Assembly: GCF_900457465.1 (NCBI RefSeq)
Contig: NZ_UAUU01000005.1
Coordinates: forward strand, 1-64,000
Reading direction: 5' to 3'
From: Sphingobacterium multivorum
GTDB taxonomy: Bacteria; Bacteroidota; Bacteroidia; Sphingobacteriales; Sphingobacteriaceae
Length of the DNA: 64,000 bases
Shown piece after piece: positions 1 to 9,725 of this stretch (positions within the stretch are counted from its first letter, which is position 1; each line of letters starts with the position of its first letter). The notes under the pieces are model-generated. The model searched no databases. It was not told the DNA's origin and worked only from the letters and a program-made list of their open reading frames with translations. The position numbers were made by a program, and so were the translations under genes.

Positions 1-1
1 A

Positions 2-958
2 CCTCCCGATCTGACAACAATTGACCGCGAAAAAGTTCAGGCTACGGTCGATAACCTGAACCGGGTCTTGTCCGATAAACCTTCGGTAAGCAAGAAGATG
101 AGGGCAAAGTTGCGCTATGCGACTAAAAACTACCCGGCCAAGATTGTTCAATATGAAGAGCAGGAAGTAACGCTTGGAGATAGAAATAGTTATAGCAAGA
201 CAGATCCCGATGCTACTTTTATGCGCATGAAAGAGGATCATATGAAAAATGGCCAGCTCAAACCAGGTTATAACATTCAGATATCTACTTCCAATCAATA
301 CATCGTCAATTACACCATACATCCCACCCCCACAGATACCACAACGCTACCCGGTCATCTGGCACAACATGAGGCGAGCTTTGGGGAAATACTGAAAACC
401 ATTACCGCAGATGCTGGCTATGGCAGCCAGGAGAACTATGCGTTACTAGAAGGGAAAAACATTGGGGCCTATGTGAAATATGGTATGTTTGACAAGGAGC
501 AGAAAAAGAGTTATTCGGGCAAGAAGCCATTCTCCGTTGATAAACTACATTATAACCCTGCAAAAGATTGCTATATCTGTCCAATGGGACAGGAAATGAA
601 CTGCATAGGTCTATTTACACAAAAGACCTCCACAGGTTTCGAGCAAAAAATAAAAAGATATCAGGCAAAAAACTGCACAAACTGCCCATTGAACGGTGCT
701 TGCCACAAATCACAGGGCAATAGAATCATCCAGATAAATGAACAGCTTGAGGCTTATAAAGATAGAGCATACGGATTGCTTAACAGCGATGTCGGTATAG
801 CCAAAAGAAAACAGCGATGTCACGATGTCGAACCAGTCTTTGGAAACATAAAACAGAACCACGGGTTCCGAAGATTTATGCTCCGCGGTAAGGAAAAAGT
901 GTCCATAGAATGGGGTTTATTGGCTATAGCGCAAAATCTAAGGAAAAAAGCAGCTTAA
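2..958 (+). CDS. IS1182-type transposase, 5' part outside window
   Basis: This is the C-terminal part of a DDE transposase that cuts and joins insertion sequence ends. The frame is open to the first bases of the window, so the true start lies to the left; an internal TTG at 68 is not a credible start. Visible features are the TADAGYGS block around a catalytic Asp, a Cys-rich segment (CPMGQ, then CTNCPLNGAC) typical of the IS1182 family, and a final HDVEPVFGNIKQNHGFRRF block carrying the catalytic Glu. It ends in LRKKAA, a normal family C-terminus, so this end looks intact. The family call is firm; whether the complete element is active cannot be judged because the left end is missing. Confidence 0.9.
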   Translation, partial: PPDLTTIDREKVQATVDNLNRVLSDKPSVSKKMRAKLRYATKNYPAKIVQYEEQEVTLGDRNSYSKTDPDATFMRMKEDHMKNGQLKPGYNIQISTSNQYIVNYTIHPTPTDTTTLPGHLAQHEASFGEILKTITADAGYGSQENYALLEGKNIGAYVKYGMFDKEQKKSYSGKKPFSVDKLHYNPAKDCYICPMGQEMNCIGLFTQKTSTGFEQKIKRYQAKNCTNCPLNGACHKSQGNRIIQINEQLEAYKDRAYGLLNSDVGIAKRKQRCHDVEPVFGNIKQNHGFRRFMLRGKEKVSIEWGLLAIAQNLRKKAA

Positions 959-1054
959 AAAGCTACTTTTTGTTCTTTTTCTTCCCAAATGAACAGTTCT
1001 GTGAAATAATCAACAAACAACTCACAAATCTATCGCATAGCCATATTTAATAAA

Positions 1055-1083
1055 AAGCTGCCTCAATAAATTTGAGACAGCTT
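1055..1083. terminator. Hairpin after the transposase, possible terminator or IS end
   Basis: Arms at 1055-1066 and 1072-1083 pair over 12 positions with one mismatch and a 5-nt loop. An A-run at 1052-1056 would give a U-tract on the minus strand, so it may terminate the minus-strand gene ending at 1160. It may instead be part of the insertion sequence end. Confidence 0.45.
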
Positions 1084-1159
1084 CTTAAATTAATCGTTTG
1101 TAACAGCGCGAAAACGCCGAAACCTATCTGCCGGTTGAAACCAACAGGGATCGACTGCA

Positions 1160-1474
1160 TTAAACACCCCAAAATGCCCTGCATGCTTTAAAGAAAGATC
1201 CACAACCACCATTTGTATAGGTGTCTGAAGTATGTGTACCGACCAGTTGCGCCGTGTCATAATCATAAAAACTCAACACAAAAATACAGTGTGTCAATTT
1301 TCCTTCGCTTTCTTTGACCTCTTCGGTGACTTTCACGAGTGTATTCGTGTTAGGAAGACGGTAAGTCGTTGTCTTAGCATTGACATTTTCTTTCGGTGCC
1401 TTTTCCGTTGTCTTTGCAGAAGCGGCTGTAGATAGCAGTGCAACAGCCATCAAACTCATCATTAATTTTTTCAT
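1160..1474 (-). CDS. Small secreted protein, function unknown
   Basis: The product has 104 residues when started at the ATG at 1474, which opens directly into a signal peptide (MKKLMMSLMAVALLSTAASA, cleavage expected after ASA). An upstream in-frame ATG at 1504 would put ten polar residues before the signal and is less likely. The mature part has a lysine-rich linker and then a compact region ending in NGGCGSFFKACRAFWGV, whose two Cys could form a disulfide outside the cytoplasm. I do not recognise a family. It stands alone between the insertion sequence and an apparently intergenic stretch, with no operon partner. Confidence 0.6.
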   Translation of the reverse strand: MKKLMMSLMAVALLSTAASAKTTEKAPKENVNAKTTTYRLPNTNTLVKVTEEVKESEGKLTHCIFVLSFYDYDTAQLVGTHTSDTYTNGGCGSFFKACRAFWGV

Positions 1475-1849
1475 TGTTTCTATCTTTTTATTAAACCATA
1501 ACATGCTTTTGAAGCAAGTCTTTATTTTATGGAAGTAAAAATAAAAACACCATTAATTAATTTTACGGTTATTTATTATCTGTTGCAGTTCGTTCAATAT
1601 TCGTGGTTTTTAGTCTATTATTCGCAATACAACTGTTTGTTAGGGTAATCTTAACCGCAAGTCCTATTTTTACAAATTGCATGTCTCTACCATTATTTAT
1701 ATTTTTAGAAATCTGATTCAAAATATTCTGTGGTTCAGCTGCCTAATTATAACAGCATCGGACAAATTCGGTAACAATATCCAAATATGCCGGCGCAAAT
1801 GGCGGTAAAATTAGGGTAGCGAGCTGCAAACATTATTATTTAAAAGAAA
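1475..1849. other. Intergenic, AT-rich, no gene seen
   Basis: About 375 bases of AT-rich sequence between divergently oriented small genes. I see no credible reading frame, RNA gene or repeat. It probably holds the promoters of both flanking genes, but I could not find a clear TTTG/TAnnTTTG pair. Confidence 0.5.
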
Positions 1850-2068
1850 ATGGAAAATAATCGAGAAAGCAGAAAGATAAGGGACAAACAAAGAAAACAA
1901 AACGATAGAGGTTCTCGCGGCTTACACATGATTTGGCGCGTTACCATACTCGTTTATATTGTTGTCCTACTCTATTTTCTAGTTACTTGTGGCGGTAATG
2001 GCGCTAACTGGTTTTCCCGGAAAAACCTATCTATACAAGATAAAGACCACGAGCAAGTTACAGAATAG
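1850..2068 (+). CDS. Putative small single-span membrane protein
   Basis: A 72-residue frame beginning at an ATG preceded by an A-rich stretch. Residues 1-25 are strongly basic (ENNRESRKIRDKQRKQNDR), residues 27-46 form one hydrophobic segment (MIWRVTILVYIVVLLYFLVT), and the tail is polar. This pattern suits a membrane protein with its N-terminus inside. I do not recognise a family, and the gene lacks neighbours in the same direction, so it may be a chance frame. Confidence 0.4.
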   Translation: MENNRESRKIRDKQRKQNDRGSRGLHMIWRVTILVYIVVLLYFLVTCGGNGANWFSRKNLSIQDKDHEQVTE

Positions 2069-2486
2069 CTTCTTATAAGATTTAGGGTCCATAAACATCA
2101 AAACGACCTCGGTACAAAACAACAGATAGGCAATAAAAGGGAGCAAACAGACTGTCAAAACGACTACATTTGGACTTTATTACCAAGAAAACTAGCCAAA
2201 CTAAAGTCCGACAAAAACTATCAGTTACGAACCTGGTACCAGCAAGGTATACTCCTTTAAAATCATCCACATACAGCCCTGAATGGATTAAGACCTTAGT
2301 TCTACGCTAAATAATCTTTAGTTTCTTAACGCGTATTTTATATTCATTCAATGTTTTGAAAAGCGGGAAACAAATAAGGCTTTATTATTCTCAAATTTAT
2401 CATATGCCTTCAGCTTGATCCCAAAAAATCAAACTGTGCTCAATTGCCCCTATGATCTGAGTGACAATATTTTTGTTCATAAAAAA
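2069..2486. other. Intergenic, no gene supported
   Basis: Roughly 420 bases with only short frames of unlikely composition. A 62-residue minus-strand frame at 2082-2270 has no recognisable domain and is not called. Nothing else is visible until the terminator of the tRNA-Leu gene. Confidence 0.5.
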
Positions 2487-2515
2487 AGGAGACAACTATT
2501 GACTAGTGTCTCCTT
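2487..2515 (-). terminator. Terminator of the tRNA-Leu gene
   Basis: AAGGAGACA (2487-2494 region) pairs with TGTCTCCTT (2507-2515). On the minus strand the stem is followed by seven U residues (A-run at 2481-2487), directly downstream of the tRNA. Confidence 0.8.
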
Positions 2516-2518
2516 AAG

Positions 2519-2602
2519 TGCCCAGGAGCAGATTCGAACTGCCACGCCCATGCGAGCGCCACCCCCTCAAGATGGTGCGTCTACCAATTTCGCCACCTGG
2601 GC
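2519..2602 (-). tRNA. tRNA-Leu (anticodon GAG)
   Basis: An 84-nt class II tRNA on the minus strand. The acceptor stem is GCCCAGG/CCTGGGC with discriminator A, the D-arm contains TGGTAGACGC, a 5-bp anticodon stem (CCATC/GGTGG) encloses TTGAGGG with anticodon GAG, a long variable arm follows, and the T-loop reads GTTCGAATC. CCA is not encoded. Confidence 0.93.
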
Positions 2603-2676
2603 TCATATTCACCTTTGGTATCACAAAAATAAAGATTTTTCGCTCTTTACAAGTCGAAAATCGCTTTTTTACAGCA

Positions 2677-3556
2677 TTATTTTACTAAATTCCTATTGAT
2701 CAAGGTTCTAATTACACCGTCGACAAGCCCAACCCTTGGAACAATGATTTGTTTTAGACGACCATGCTTCATAATCGTTAGAAAAAATCTCACTCGCAGG
2801 AATAATGACATCGGCACGATCTTCGTTTAAACCCAATAAGATAATGCGTTCTTTCAAAGAAAATGAAGATAAAATGCTCATACACGGCTTTTAATTTAGC
2901 ATAGGATAATGGTTTATCCAATTTTCATTGGAAAGGCGCGCAAGCTTATTAATATTGCCGCCAGTACCAATACCAACCACTTGCTTATACATATGCGTAT
3001 TGCTACGTACCCATTCCCTCAGTTCATCCCAGGTTTCTGCCTTGTCCTGATTGTCGAGGATACGGATTGTGCCCAAGTTGAAGGACCTGGAATTAACCAA
3101 AACACCATTGGCAAATAACGATAATTCTGTACTACCCCCACCTACATCAATGTAAAGGTAAACTTTGTCCTTTTCCATCTTATTATCCCAATGGCTATTG
3201 TAAATAATCTCTGCCTCCTTTGCCCCTTCTATAATATCGATGTTGATACCGTTTTTCTTGACCTCCGCAACAATATCAGCGCCATTTCGTGCATCACGCA
3301 TGGCCGAAGTCGCGCAGGCCATATAATCCTCCACGTTATAAACATCCATCAACTCCCGAAAGGCCTTCATCGTTTTAACCAAACTCTCGGCTTTCCTAGG
3401 TGAAATTTCCTGATGAATAAACGCATCATCCCCCAAACGAAGTGGAACACGTAACAGTGTATTTTTCTTAAAATTATATTGGTCTTTCTGTCCAATAATG
3501 TCAGCTATCAAAAGACGGACTGCATTGGAACCTATATCTATTGCGGCGTATCTCAC
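2677..3556 (-). pseudogene. Ppx/GppA-type phosphatase, three frameshifts
   Basis: Proteins of this family hydrolyse polyphosphate or pppGpp. The first 221 residues are intact: AAIDIGSNAVRLLIADI (phosphate-binding loop of the ASKHA fold), TSAMRDARNG, DVGGGSTELSLF and GIGTGGNINKLARL. Translation then stops at 2891, but the rest of the family's usual ~300 residues is recognisable downstream in shifted frames: LKAVYEH, then LKERIILLGLNEDRADVII, then VPRVGLVDGVIRTLIN, ending with TAA at 2677-2679. Three single-base changes are needed: one missing base near 2895, one extra in the T/A run near 2874, and one extra in the A6 run at 2782-2787. All lie at or beside homopolymers, so sequencing error is as likely as true inactivation. 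Without repair a 221-residue protein lacking the second domain would be made. Confidence 0.85.
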
Positions 3557-3870
3557 TTTATATACGATTTCATTAAATTACGCTAAAATAAACACAGTTA
3601 TTAAAAACTGTGTTATATAAATGTTAAGTTATCATTAATTTAACAAATAACAAACGATTATTCCATGGAATTTTTGTGTACACAACACTGATATGTCTTA
3701 CAATAACTAAAATTTCCATTTTATCAAGAATACAAACTCATTTCCTGCCAAAATCATCTCGCTGGCAATCAACTGAGTCGGAATACAGATAGCACATCCT
3801 ATCGAAACTCAGTACCTATCACAATTCCATGCAGAAAATCTAGTATTGTCAACAAAAAAATCATAAAAAA
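3557..3870. other. Intergenic, AT-rich
   Basis: No reading frame or RNA gene is apparent between the phosphatase start and the terminator of the next minus-strand gene. It should contain the phosphatase promoter. Confidence 0.5.
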
Positions 3871-3898
3871 AGGAATATTCATCTTAATGAATACTCCT
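3871..3898 (-). terminator. Terminator after the DUF4142-like lipoprotein gene
   Basis: AGGAATATTCAT (3871-3882) pairs with ATGAATACTCCT (3887-3898), with one mismatch. An A7 run just before it on the plus strand provides the U-tract for the minus-strand gene ending at 3921. Confidence 0.8.
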
Positions 3899-3920
3899 TT
3901 CCTTTTATTTATCTTATTTC

Positions 3921-4463
3921 TTAGTGATGGTGTTCTTCAACTTTACCGCCAGCTAATTTGTAGATCTCTTCCACTTTTTTCAAAGACTCCTCCGAAAGGT
4001 GAATAACATCCTTGTTTGTATTGTGCTCTTCATGAGACAATCTAGTATTGATCTCACCTTGTTTTTCAACCACTAGCGCTAAAAATGCTTTATCATTGAA
4101 TGCCGCTGTACTGTCCGAACCAATTGAAGCAGGAACTTGAAATGCAGGCACGCCACGTTGCGCATCGCCAACATGCAATTCTTTTGCTAAATTGTCCAAT
4201 TCTGGTAACACTGTTGCGTAAGCTTCTTTAATCTTTGCAGCTACATTTTTCACCTCTGCTGAGGTAGATTGTTTTGCAGCTACATCAGCAAGATTTACCA
4301 AGTAGTTTCCATTTTCGCCAACGAATTTAATCATTGCAAAGGCATCACCATCCGCTAAGGATGCATTAGAGTATTGACGCTGTCTATCTGCAGCTGTTTG
4401 ACCACAAGATGCAAATAATGTACCCGCACAAGCCGCAACAATAAATAACTTATTAATCTTCAT
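3921..4463 (-). CDS. DUF4142-like lipoprotein
   Basis: The product has 180 residues. It starts with a lipoprotein signal (KLFIVAACAGTLFASC) whose Cys19 would be lipidated, so it probably sits in the outer membrane facing the periplasm. The mature part is mainly helical, Ala/Lys/Glu-rich (residues 60-100 and 135-170), and ends in a His-rich tail (EEHHH). The helical pattern and the DKAFLALVVEKQGEINTRL stretch resemble the DUF4142 family, a ferritin-like four-helix domain of unknown role. It is a single-gene transcription unit with its own terminator. The lipoprotein call is firm and the family call moderate. Confidence 0.75.
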   Translation of the reverse strand: MKINKLFIVAACAGTLFASCGQTAADRQRQYSNASLADGDAFAMIKFVGENGNYLVNLADVAAKQSTSAEVKNVAAKIKEAYATVLPELDNLAKELHVGDAQRGVPAFQVPASIGSDSTAAFNDKAFLALVVEKQGEINTRLSHEEHNTNKDVIHLSEESLKKVEEIYKLAGGKVEEHHH

Positions 4464-4538
4464 ATCAATTTTGTTAACTATACAAAAGTAGATAAAATAT
4501 ATGTTCTCCGAAACCCTATCCGTGAAAAGAAAGAAAAA

Positions 4539-7141
4539 TTACGCAACATTTCTTCCGGCATTCACCACGCCAAAGATTGTACGCGCTATTAATTTCGAAT
4601 AATCTTCACGTTGTGCATCAGTCAGCTGATCCGAATTCAATGCACGAATCGCAAAATGCTGTATAACCAATAACGGTAATACAATTCCCTCGCGCGCTAA
4701 AATAGACTCACGATCCACAGGATAGTTTTCCATCAATTTTGAGGTTCCGCTCAGCTTTAACAGATATTCTTTTGTTATTTGGTACTCGGCATACAAAGTT
4801 TTCCAAAAGTCACCATAAATAGGATCATCTTTCATGTATGCTGTAATATCAAAGTTGGACTTTGTCATCGACATCATACAATTGTCGATCAATGTTTGGA
4901 AAAATCCAGATGACACATACAATTGCTGCACGTCTTTCCAAAGGTTATTTTTTTTCAGCCCATTGCAATGCTGTTCCGACACCATAAAACCCAGGAATAT
5001 TTTGTTTCAGCTGGCTCCATGAAGTTACGAAACTAATCGCCCGCAAATCTTCCAATCGCAATTCACGGCCTGAGTTACGTTTTACAGGTCTACTTGAAAT
5101 ATTGATCGACGATAGCGCTTTCAATGGCGACATCGTTTCCAGATAAGGTAAAAACAATTCATTCGTCCGTAGATCCATAAACTTATGATGACTCAGCTCA
5201 GCCAGCTTATCAATGATCTCCTGTTGATGTTTGGTTAAGGTATCGCCTACGCGTTGTTTCAAATCTGAAATAATTCCAGCGTGCAACAATTGCTCTATAT
5301 TAAATCGTGCCGTATCTAAAGAACCATACTGACTACTGATTGTTTGTCCTTGAATCGTCAATTGAATATGATCGTTGGCAATCTCTTTACCCATCGATGC
5401 ATAAAAACGCTGTGTCTTACCACCGCCACGTGCCGGAGGTCCACCACGACCGTCAAAAAACACCAAATCGACATCGTACTCGCGAGATATCGCCGTAAGT
5501 TCGATTTTTGCACGATAAATCGACCAGTTCGCCATCAAGTATCCACCGTCTTTGGTACTATCTGAATAGCCCAACATAATGGTCTGTTTGTTTCCTCTAC
5601 GCTTCAAATGCGCTTTATACTCCTTGTTACTATACAAGGTTTTCATCACATCTGCTGCTCTCGTCAAATCATCAACGGTCTCAAACAAGGGTACAAAATC
5701 GATCGTTAAAGCATCCTTCTTCCATCCAGACCACAAGAATAACTGACGCAGTCCCAAAATATCACTTGCCTGTTGGCAATTGCTGATGATAAAGCGTTGC
5801 GCAGCTCGCTCAGAACCGGAACGTTGAATCTCCTTTAACAATTTGATCACACCAGATGTATCTTTCGTCAACGGATCTGCATCTTCTCCCACCGTTAAGT
5901 CAAGTTCTTTGAATTTTAATGCTTTTTGCTTATCATTTTCACTGAGCTCCAGATAATCCAATGGCATTCCAGTCTTTTCCTGATTGTGCTGAATCAGATA
6001 ATTGGTAGCCTCACGTAATATCCGACTGTCTTGTCTGATATCCAATGTGGTAAAGAAACAACCAAAAGTCATCACTTTGCGGAGTAAGTCATCAACGATT
6101 TCTACAAAAAGTCCATTGTGATATTCCTCCAAAACATTTTTGATTGCTTTCAGATTTGTGATAATATTATCAGTTTCGTCTGCTGGATGTTCGACTGGAT
6201 TAAAACTGTTTTCGTAGAACAATGTTTGGAGATTTTCCATATATTCCTCTACACCTCTAAATGTGATGCGCCGTCTAACAATACGAAAATCCCTATAGTA
6301 ACATCTAAACAAAATGGTACGTAGCAATGCGGCAACTTTCTTGGTGCTATCAACACTTACGTTGGGATTACCATCACGGTCACCTCCAGGCCAAAAGCCC
6401 AGTTCAATCAATTGTTTGACTTCTTCGGTATCCACGTCCAATTCATCATCAATAAAAGACTGAATTTCCGATGCTACTTTATAAAATACGTTTTCCAAAA
6501 ACCAAGCTAAGCTCGCAGCCTCATCAACTGGAGTCGGTTTATTTTTATTGATGAAAGGCGTTTTTACCCAGTTGCTGTAGCAATAAATGTATACTATGGA
6601 TATCATTGGTCTTGATTGCATCGATCAGGTCGTTGATAATACCCAATACTGGTCCCGGATAGAATTGCGTAGGATGTGCAGTCAACACAAGACGTACAGA
6701 AAAATCCTTCAATTTTGACACGATCTTACGGCGCATATCATCGCTGCCTTCGGCATTTTTTATTAATGCCCCCAAGACATTTTCGTCATCGCCACGGCCC
6801 ACCATCTGAAAGGATGAGTCTTCGATCGCATCAAATAAAACAACCTGACGCTCTATATATTGAACAAATCTAAACAACAAATCAATCCGTTGTTCTTCCG
6901 AAGAAAATTCTTCATGCTGATCGAAGAAACTTTTTATGATCTCATCAGGAGTTAAATGCTGATCCACACCCTTTTCACATTGCTTTGCAAAAAATGGTAA
7001 TAAAGTACCTGTATCTTTAACACGTTGAAATGGCAATGTTAAAAACAAACTTTTGAAAAGCTCAAAGCGTGTCAATACCTCGTCCTGAAAGACGGCTTCA
7101 TTTTTACTTTGCTTCATATTTAAATCTTTGAAAGTGGTCAA
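4539..7141 (-). pseudogene. ppc: Phosphoenolpyruvate carboxylase, two frameshifts
   Basis: The enzyme adds bicarbonate to phosphoenolpyruvate to make oxaloacetate, feeding the TCA cycle. The gene is read in three overlapping pieces: 6545-7141 (N-terminal, with the catalytic His motif VLTAHPTQFYPG), 4945-6621 (GFWPGGDRDGNPNV, MLGYSDSTKDGGYL, FFDGRGGPPARGGG) and 4539-4985 (C-terminal, ending RNVA rather than the proteobacterial RNTG). The pieces join exactly if one T is removed from the T5 run at 6561-6565 and one from the T8 run at 4948-4955, giving about 866 residues, which is normal. All active-site motifs are intact, so I suspect sequencing error in homopolymers; true loss of this anaplerotic enzyme is the alternative. 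The first ATG (7141) or the one at 7117 may be the start. Confidence 0.9.
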
Positions 7142-7465
7142 GAGAGTTTAGGTGACTCTTGAAAATTTGTAATGTCTCTGAAATAACCCTATGGTTCCAA
7201 ATATAACAATATTATAGCTAAACAAATAAAAAATATAAATTAATCAAAAAAACAATTGAAATATTATAAACATACTAACAAATTTTAGTAAATTTTCATT
7301 TTTAACACATTAATGCAATGCAGTATAGCAACGAAGACCTTGAGAACCTGATCCTGTTAAGCCCCGCTACAAAATGAACCATCCCTGATCTGACAGGAAC
7401 GGAACAGCTATCTCGCTTTCATCCGTACTAAAAAGGGCAAACATAGCCGAACAATTGTTTTTAAT
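7142..7465. other. Intergenic between divergent genes
   Basis: 324 bases separate ppc from the FUSC gene. The part next to ppc is very AT-rich. The part from 7310 has mixed composition with a 19-codon frame from ATG 7318 and protein-like sequence after its stop, which could be a gene remnant. No RNA gene is recognised. Confidence 0.4.
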
Positions 7466-9694
7466 ATGAAAAGCAATTTATCTAAGTTTGTACTATACAT
7501 TATGAAACAGACACAAGAAATAAAAAGTTTTTTCTATAGCCAATATTTTGCGGATGGACTCCGAATTACCATCGGATGTATTGTGCCTGTCCTAATCTTT
7601 GCAACTATCGGGCAATTTACCAATGGAACCATTGTTTCCCTGGGAGCGCTCTTGGTAGGTCTCTCCGATACGCCCGGAGCACCTAGCCATAGAAGGAAAG
7701 GCATGATTGCGGGTGCGATTTTGACTACGTTAACTTTTATTTTAACCAATATAGTTAATCAAAATGTCTATCTACTGGCGATTTTTATCGGCGTAGCCTG
7801 CTTTATATTTGCCATGTTTGCAGTATTCAATAGCAGGGCCGCCAACGTAGGCCTTATGTGTATTCTGATGATGTTGATCCATGTGCAGATTCACTATCCT
7901 CTTGCTGAAGCCATCAACTATTTAGGCTTCTATACATTAGGTGGTCTATGGTATATCGCCATTAGTCTTTCCATCACCCAGGCACGCCCTTACAGGCTCG
8001 CCGAACAGGAGCTATCCGAAACAATTCGCTATGTGGCTGATTACATCCGGCTGAAAGCTAATTTTTACGATGCTAAAATTGATAATGATAAAAACTACCT
8101 CAAACTGATCGACAAACAAGTTGAAGTCAATCAGCATCAGGAAAACCTACGGGATGTATTGTTTCAAAGTAAACGATCAATTAAAGACACCACAAAGGTG
8201 GGACGTTATTTAACCCTCGTCTTCAACGATATTGTCGATCTCTTTGAGCAAAGTATGGCGGCACACTATGATTACAACACCATCAGCGAACGCTTTGGTC
8301 CTACCGGAATCTTGGAAGATTTCAAAAACGTGATCCTAAAATATACCAATGAGCTTGACAATTTGGCTTATCAGCTCAATACCAATACACAGCCAAAACC
8401 ACTGTACGATTTCGATTCGGATCTCAGTCGCCTTCACACTAAAATCGATCAGCTGGATAAAAATCAAGAGTATAGCACCTTTGCTTTACGCAAAGTGTTG
8501 ATCAATTTGCGTGATCTGGTTCGCCGAATCAAAAATATCTATGGTTACTCGCATCTACAACCGGACGATGTCAAACGAAAAGAAATTGACGACGCAAAAC
8601 GCTTTGTCCAAAGTTCTGCAATTGATTTCAAAAAGTTCCGCGAAAATCTTACCCTAAAATCCACCATCTTTCGACATGCGTGCCGCATGGCAATTGTCAT
8701 GTCGGTCACTTATTACGTGTTTGAGGTCACCAATATCACAAATAATGTATATTGGATTCTCCTGACTATCATGGTTATCCTAAAGCCTGGCTTCGGGCTC
8801 ACAAAGGAGAGGAATATCCAGCGTCTAATTGGTACAACGATCGGTGGACTCATCGGAGCCCTCATCCTGTTAACCATTCATGACCCAACGGTCCTTTTCG
8901 TTCTACTGGTATTCTTTTTTCTGACGGCATATAGCTTATTCCGGGTCAATTATGTCATTGCCGTACTTTTTATGACCCCTTATGTATTAATTATGCTGAG
9001 CTTCGTCAGCGCCAATACATTGGACGTCACCAAAGAACGCATACTGGACACCTTTATCGGCGGCATGATTGCATTCTTATCCAGTTATATTATTTTTCCA
9101 AATTGGGAAAGCATGCAAGTCAAGGAATCCATGCGAAAGCTACTGATAGCCAACTACAATTACATCTTTCAGGCATTGAAAGAAATTGCAGGCCAAGCGC
9201 CTTCCATCACCGACTACAAACTAACACGCAAGGCAGTCTATGTGGAAACAGCCAACATGGGTTCCACATTCCAACGTATGCTTACGGAACCCAAGAAACG
9301 TCAAAAATATAGTAAGGAAGTCAACAAATTCGTCATATTCAACCATATTCTAGCTTCTTTTTCGGTGACATTGATGAACCATCTCGACGAAATGGACAAT
9401 AATTATATCAATAAGGACCATGTCCGGACAATTCGAAAAATATTAAGCTCCTTGGAGCAATCCATTCAGCTGCTGCATTCTGCCGATAGTGTCAATGCAT
9501 TTGTTCCTTTGGCAATCGAAATTCCAAACAACCAATTTGATAATACAGATGTCAGTTCAGTTGATGGACAGTTATTGAGCGAACAGCTGGACTTTCTCAG
9601 TAAAATTGCACAGGACCTCCATAAAATAGTTCAGGATCTTCACGCTAAAAGCACAGCAATGTCAGAAAATGAACTGCCTAAAGCTTTAAGCTGA
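7466..9694 (+). CDS. FUSC-family inner-membrane protein
   Basis: A 742-residue protein of the FUSC/YccS-YhfK group, which is related to aromatic acid efflux and fusaric acid resistance components; the substrate is unknown. It has two membrane blocks of several spans each (about residues 35-165 and 410-535), each followed by a long soluble helical region (about 170-400 and 545-730). The second block carries VYWILLTIMVILKPGFG and QRLIGTTIGGLIGALI, which match the family core. An ATG at 7502 (MKQTQEIKSFFYSQYF) is a possible alternative start that fits relatives better. It is followed after 31 bases by the YpdA-like reductase gene, so the two may be co-transcribed. Confidence 0.85.
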   Translation: MKSNLSKFVLYIMKQTQEIKSFFYSQYFADGLRITIGCIVPVLIFATIGQFTNGTIVSLGALLVGLSDTPGAPSHRRKGMIAGAILTTLTFILTNIVNQNVYLLAIFIGVACFIFAMFAVFNSRAANVGLMCILMMLIHVQIHYPLAEAINYLGFYTLGGLWYIAISLSITQARPYRLAEQELSETIRYVADYIRLKANFYDAKIDNDKNYLKLIDKQVEVNQHQENLRDVLFQSKRSIKDTTKVGRYLTLVFNDIVDLFEQSMAAHYDYNTISERFGPTGILEDFKNVILKYTNELDNLAYQLNTNTQPKPLYDFDSDLSRLHTKIDQLDKNQEYSTFALRKVLINLRDLVRRIKNIYGYSHLQPDDVKRKEIDDAKRFVQSSAIDFKKFRENLTLKSTIFRHACRMAIVMSVTYYVFEVTNITNNVYWILLTIMVILKPGFGLTKERNIQRLIGTTIGGLIGALILLTIHDPTVLFVLLVFFFLTAYSLFRVNYVIAVLFMTPYVLIMLSFVSANTLDVTKERILDTFIGGMIAFLSSYIIFPNWESMQVKESMRKLLIANYNYIFQALKEIAGQAPSITDYKLTRKAVYVETANMGSTFQRMLTEPKKRQKYSKEVNKFVIFNHILASFSVTLMNHLDEMDNNYINKDHVRTIRKILSSLEQSIQLLHSADSVNAFVPLAIEIPNNQFDNTDVSSVDGQLLSEQLDFLSKIAQDLHKIVQDLHAKSTAMSENELPKALS

Positions 9695-9725
9695 TTTATT
9701 CTTTAAAATTCTCGACATTTATACC

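Larger units (their letters stand above)
1..1088 (+). mobile_element. Right part of an IS1182-type insertion sequence
   Basis: The transposase reading frame is followed by about 95 bases without a gene and then by an imperfect inverted repeat at 1055-1083 containing AAGCTG..CTCAA and TTGAG..CAGCTT. I take the element to end near there, but the left inverted repeat is outside the window, so the boundary and any target duplication are unproven. Confidence 0.5.

Noticed and set aside
2082-2270. Minus-strand frame of 62 codons
   Set aside because: No recognisable domain, no context and unlikely composition; treated as chance.
2415-2699. Plus-strand frame of 94 codons across tRNA-Leu
   Set aside because: It runs antisense through a clear tRNA gene and its terminator and into the frameshifted end of the Ppx-like gene.
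7335-7375. Sequence with GAACCTGATC resembling part of a TPP riboswitch
   Set aside because: The other conserved riboswitch parts (CTGAGA with its pairing helix) are missing, and the downstream FUSC gene is not a thiamine gene.
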